From a bacterium (GTDB taxonomy: Bacteria > Myxococcota_A > UBA9160 > UBA4427), in the NCBI GenBank assembly GCA_024742285.1, contig JANSYR010000004.1, positions 248,001 to 312,000 of the forward strand: a DNA stretch of 64,000 bases, in the 5' to 3' direction. The notes beneath the pieces are model-generated. The model was not told the origin of the DNA. It worked only from the letters and a program-made list of their open reading frames with translations, and searched no databases. Shown here piece after piece: positions 61,162 to 64,000 of the stretch (its first letter is position 1; each line of letters opens with the position of its first letter). The translations under genes were made by a program, and so were the position numbers.

Positions 61162-61866
61162 CTAGGGTCGCGCTTGAAGCGGCCGCGGACCATAGCGTCC
61201 GCTGGATTCGATGCTCGCGCGGATCGATTCGGGGACGAGGAAGCGGATCGAGCGCCCGCTTCGGCAGGCCTCCCGGACCTTGCTCGACGAGATGTCGAGG
61301 GCGGAAATCGGGACCAGCTCGATCCGGGTGCCCGCTTCCCTGTGGGTGGCCGCGTGCCCGTCCGGCGACACGTCGAAGGCGTCGCGCACGATCTCGGGCA
61401 TCCGCTCGCGGAGGTCGCCCATCTGTCCGGGCGGTCGGGTCATCACCGCGAGGTCCGTGAGCGCGAAGATCTCCTCGGGGGCGCGCCAGTCGCCCATCTC
61501 GGCGAAGGCGTCCTGGCCGACGATGAAGACCGTGCGACGGCGCCCGGCTTCGCGCTCGCGAATCGCGGTCAGCGTGTCGACGAGAAAGGAGGGCCCCTCC
61601 CGGTCGACTTCGATCCGGTCGACCGAGAACTGCTTCGCCTCGGCGATCGCGGCCTCGACCCAGGCGAGTCGTTCCCCGGTCGGGGCGATGGGGTCGGTCT
61701 CGTCCGCGGTCTTGTGCGGCGGAATCCGGCTCGGGATGAAGAGCACGCGCTCGAGGTCGAGGGCCTCCCGGACCTCCTCCGCTGCGCGCAGGTGTCCGAG
61801 GTGGATCGGGTTGAAGGTGCCGCCGAAGAGCCCGATCCGTTCCGGAAGGGCGGTTGCGGACGTCAC
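61162..61866 (-). CDS. nadD: Nicotinate-nucleotide adenylyltransferase
   Basis: 234 aa. The nucleotidyltransferase loop GGTFNPIHLGHL and C-terminal ISSSKVREACRSG are intact, with VFIVGQDAFAEMGDW and VMTRPPGQ between them. Adenylates nicotinate mononucleotide in NAD synthesis. GTG at 61866 overlaps the proA stop by 4 bp (GTGA at 61863-61866), fixing the start; the longer frame upstream lies on proA. Confidence 0.95.
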   Translation of the reverse strand: MTSATALPERIGLFGGTFNPIHLGHLRAAEEVREALDLERVLFIPSRIPPHKTADETDPIAPTGERLAWVEAAIAEAKQFSVDRIEVDREGPSFLVDTLTAIREREAGRRRTVFIVGQDAFAEMGDWRAPEEIFALTDLAVMTRPPGQMGDLRERMPEIVRDAFDVSPDGHAATHREAGTRIELVPISALDISSSKVREACRSGRSIRFLVPESIRASIESSGRYGPRPLQARP

Positions 61867-63137
61867 CCGCGCAGCTGCCCTTCGCCCATCAGCACGAACT
61901 TCCGCGTCGTCAGCCCCTCGAGACCCATCGGGCCGTAGGCGTGGAGCTTCGAGGTCGAGATGCCGATCTCGGCGCCGAGGCCGAGCTGGAATCCGTCGGA
62001 GAAGCCGGTCGAACAGTTCACGCCGACGGTCGAGGAGTTCACGCGGCGCAGCCACTCCTGACTGTTCGCGTAGCTGTTCGTGATGATGATCTCCGTGTGG
62101 TCCGAGCCGTAGCGGCGGATGTGGTCGATCGCGCCGTCCATGTCGTCGACGATCTTGACCGCGAGGATCGGGGCGAGGAACTCCGCGGACCAGTCCGCCT
62201 CGGCCGCGGCGACCGCGTCTCCGAAGACTTCGACGGTTCGAGCGCAGCCTCGGATCTCGACGCCCGCCTCGTGGAGGTCCTTCAGGACGGCGGGGAGGAC
62301 GGTCTCTGCAGCGCCCACGTGGCAGAGCAGCGTCTCGAGTCCATTGCAGACCGGCATCTGACGCATCTTCGATTCGTGCACGATCCCGACGGCCATGTCC
62401 ACGTCGGCGCTCTCGTCGATGAAGACGTGACACACGCCGGCGTCGTGGGCGATCACGGGGATCGTCGACTCGGCCATGACCTTGCGGATCAGCCCTGCGC
62501 CGCCGCGGGGGATCACGAGGTCGATCGAATCGTTCAGCTTGAGCATCACGTCGATCGCGGCGCGATCCGTGGTCGGCAGGAGGGTGATCGCGTCCTCGGG
62601 AACGTCCGTGTCCCGTGCGGCCGCGCGGAGCTCTTCGCCGAGGGCCTGGTTCGAGTGGAAGGCCTCGCTCCCGCCGCGCAGGATCACCGCGTTCCCCGCC
62701 TTCAGGCAGAGCGCCGCCGCGTCGACCGTCACGTTGGGCCGCGCCTCGTAGATCATCGCGATCACGCCGAGCGGAATCGCCATCTGCCCCACGCGGAGGC
62801 CGTTGGGCCGCACGCTGTGGTTCGAGATCCGACCGACGGGATCCGGGAGCGCGATCACGTCGTGGAGTCCCTGGATCATGTCGGCCCACTTGCCGTCGGA
62901 GATGCCGAGTCGGTTGCGCATCGTCTCGGCGACGCCCTTCTCGGCCGCTTCCGCGACGTCCTTCGCGTTCGCCTCCATGATCCGGTCGCGCGCCGCCTCG
63001 AGTCTCTGCGCGGTCCGGGCGAGCCAGGCATTCTTGCGGGCGGTCGATAGCTCGCCCATGCGCGCACTCGCCGCCGCGGCCTTCGTCGCGAGGTCTCGGA
63101 TCTCCCGGGCCAGTTCGTCGTTCGTCTGATCGGTCAT
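61863..63137 (-). CDS. proA: Gamma-glutamyl phosphate reductase
   Basis: 424 aa, standard length. IYEARPNVTVDAAALCLKAG, the catalytic Cys in KMRQMPVCNGLETLL, and the LHAYGPMGLEGLTTRKF C-terminus are conserved. Reduces glutamyl-5-phosphate to the semialdehyde in proline synthesis. ATG at 63137; a short in-frame extension upstream has no domain. A 10-bp hairpin lies 61-86 nt upstream. Partner of the proB gene at the window edge. Confidence 0.97.
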   Translation of the reverse strand: MTDQTNDELAREIRDLATKAAAASARMGELSTARKNAWLARTAQRLEAARDRIMEANAKDVAEAAEKGVAETMRNRLGISDGKWADMIQGLHDVIALPDPVGRISNHSVRPNGLRVGQMAIPLGVIAMIYEARPNVTVDAAALCLKAGNAVILRGGSEAFHSNQALGEELRAAARDTDVPEDAITLLPTTDRAAIDVMLKLNDSIDLVIPRGGAGLIRKVMAESTIPVIAHDAGVCHVFIDESADVDMAVGIVHESKMRQMPVCNGLETLLCHVGAAETVLPAVLKDLHEAGVEIRGCARTVEVFGDAVAAAEADWSAEFLAPILAVKIVDDMDGAIDHIRRYGSDHTEIIITNSYANSQEWLRRVNSSTVGVNCSTGFSDGFQLGLGAEIGISTSKLHAYGPMGLEGLTTRKFVLMGEGQLRG

Positions 63138-63197
63138 GAGGGGAAGTCTCGGAGTTGAGGGGGCTGCGGGTCGGACCTCGTCGCTCGGCCGTTGGCT

Positions 63198-63223
63198 CTT
63201 CGACGACGATGAAGTCGTCGAAG
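63198..63223 (-). repeat. Perfect 10-bp hairpin in the proB-proA gap
   Basis: CTTCGACGAC at 63198-63207 pairs with GTCGTCGAAG at 63214-63223 around a 6-nt loop. It sits between proB's stop and proA's start, and may be a transcript stabilising or attenuating structure; no T-run. Confidence 0.45.
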
Positions 63224-63269
63224 GTTCCCCGGTGGATGAAGGGCTTGGACCTTCAGCCACGGATGAGTC

Positions 63270-64000
63270 TCAGTCGCGAACGACGACCATGTCGTCACGG
63301 TGCACGATCTCGTCGCCGTTCGAATATCCTAGCACCCGGTCGATTTCCTTCGTCGCGAGACCGGCGAGCTTCGCCACGTCTTCGGACGAGTACACCGTGA
63401 GGCCCCGGGCAATCTCGTCGCCGGTTTCGTTGACGCAACTCACCGAGTCGCCGATCTCGAACGCGCCTTCGACGCGCAGGACACCGGCAGGAAGCAGACT
63501 TCGACCGCGGTCCGCGAGGGCGCGGACCGCGCCGTCGTCGATCACGATGCGCCCCCGGGTCTTCGCCGTGTAGGCGAGCCAGTGCTTCCGACCGCGCAGG
63601 CGATTGCCGGGTGCGAAGAGCGTTCCGTGTTCCTCGCCGGCGACGAGCCGCTGGAGCACGTCCTTCGTTCGGCCATGACACAGGACGGTGGCGGCGCCCG
63701 AGCGCGCCGCGTTCTTCGCGGCCTCGAGCTTGGTGATCATTCCACCGCTGCCGAACCGCGTGCCGGCCCCGCTCGCAGCGCGCTCGATCTCGGGGGTGAT
63801 CTCTTCGACCGTCCGGATCAGCGGCGGCGCGGGTTGGCCCGGCTGCGGTGCGCGTTCGTAGAGACCTTCGACGTCGGTGAGGATCACGAGCAGGTCGGCG
63901 GCGACGGCGTTCACGATCGTCGCGGCCAGGTTGTCGTTGTCGCCGAAGCGGATTTCCTCGGTCGCGACGGTGTCGTTCTCGTTGACGATGGGCACGACGC
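63270..64000 (-). CDS. proB: Glutamate 5-kinase, 5' end outside window
   Basis: About 243 residues are visible; the N-terminal third is beyond the window. IVNENDTVATEEIRFGDNDN carries the amino-acid-kinase metal/ATP segment, then LVILTDVEGLYERAP, SGGMITKLEAAKNAARSG, and a C-terminal PUA domain (from about GRIVIDDGAVRALADRGRSL). It phosphorylates glutamate in proline synthesis. The PUA-bearing form is typical of bacterial ProB. Followed by proA after 132 bp. Confidence 0.95.
   Translation of the reverse strand, partial: VVPIVNENDTVATEEIRFGDNDNLAATIVNAVAADLLVILTDVEGLYERAPQPGQPAPPLIRTVEEITPEIERAASGAGTRFGSGGMITKLEAAKNAARSGAATVLCHGRTKDVLQRLVAGEEHGTLFAPGNRLRGRKHWLAYTAKTRGRIVIDDGAVRALADRGRSLLPAGVLRVEGAFEIGDSVSCVNETGDEIARGLTVYSSEDVAKLAGLATKEIDRVLGYSNGDEIVHRDDMVVVRD

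Overview
The window is about 64 kb of GC-rich (roughly two-thirds G+C), densely coded bacterial chromosome. It encodes a Gram-negative envelope: a porin-like outer-membrane barrel ending in phenylalanine, an LptM-like small lipoprotein, several lipobox proteins, a bifunctional PBP1B-type enzyme with a UB2H-like region, an M23 endopeptidase and the Tat translocase. Together with a P-II protein, NtrC-type and HD-GYP regulators, a PEP-CTERM-like protein, stand-alone acyl-CoA enzymes and many GTG/TTG starts, this fits a high-GC 'deltaproteobacterial' lineage (Myxococcota/Desulfobacterota/Binatota-like). That placement is inferred from gene content. I saw no rRNA, tRNA, CRISPR array, intact insertion sequence or prophage.

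Region by region: 0.6-2.0 kb carries the porin-like gene and two hairpins. At 2.2-6.1 kb a small Fis-type HTH gene is divergent from glnB, which is followed by a secreted DUF3604 protein and a membrane-anchored parvulin-type isomerase. At 6.1-11.0 kb a SnoaL-like protein precedes a lysine/arginine operon on the minus strand (argH-lptM-dapF-dapA-dapB). At 11.3-14.9 kb lie the PBP1B-type enzyme, a lipoprotein and an atypical LspA homologue. At 15.2-22.3 kb are an IclR regulator, an acyl-CoA dehydrogenase, a malic enzyme, a biotin carboxylase with a C-terminal extension, a small ABM-like protein and a lipoprotein. At 22.3-26.7 kb a MacAB-like exporter has two permeases, a separate ATPase and an adaptor. 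At 26.9-31.1 kb are YceI, a tiny membrane protein, tatB-tatC and a c-di-GMP pair (HD-GYP response regulator plus PilZ).

The most unusual stretch is 31.3-43.5 kb. Two paralogous secreted beta-helix proteins with regularly spaced cysteines and a PEP-CTERM-like protein each have a GC hairpin about 20 nt before the start codon. They are followed by a 195-aa orphan P-loop NTPase, a divergent 1140-aa STAND-type ATPase, an NtrC-type sigma-54 activator, and a 714-aa protein that joins a degenerate P-loop module to a histidine-kinase dimerisation motif with a poor ATP-binding domain.

At 43.5-64 kb are a GNAT protein, an aminotransferase, an M20 peptidase, an M23 peptidase, a DUF84-type NTP phosphatase, a plant-type glutamate-cysteine ligase, a REC-PAS regulator joined to an unrecognised membrane protein, thioredoxin reductase, a PAS-HisKA-REC protein without a catalytic ATPase domain, DUF1761, DUF2059 and PF10118-like proteins, an enoyl-CoA hydratase and comF. 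The window ends in the conserved proB-proA-nadD-rsfS order, with proB cut by the edge. The genes read as housekeeping (amino acid, NAD, peptidoglycan, redox and acyl-CoA metabolism) interleaved with a dense signalling and envelope repertoire.
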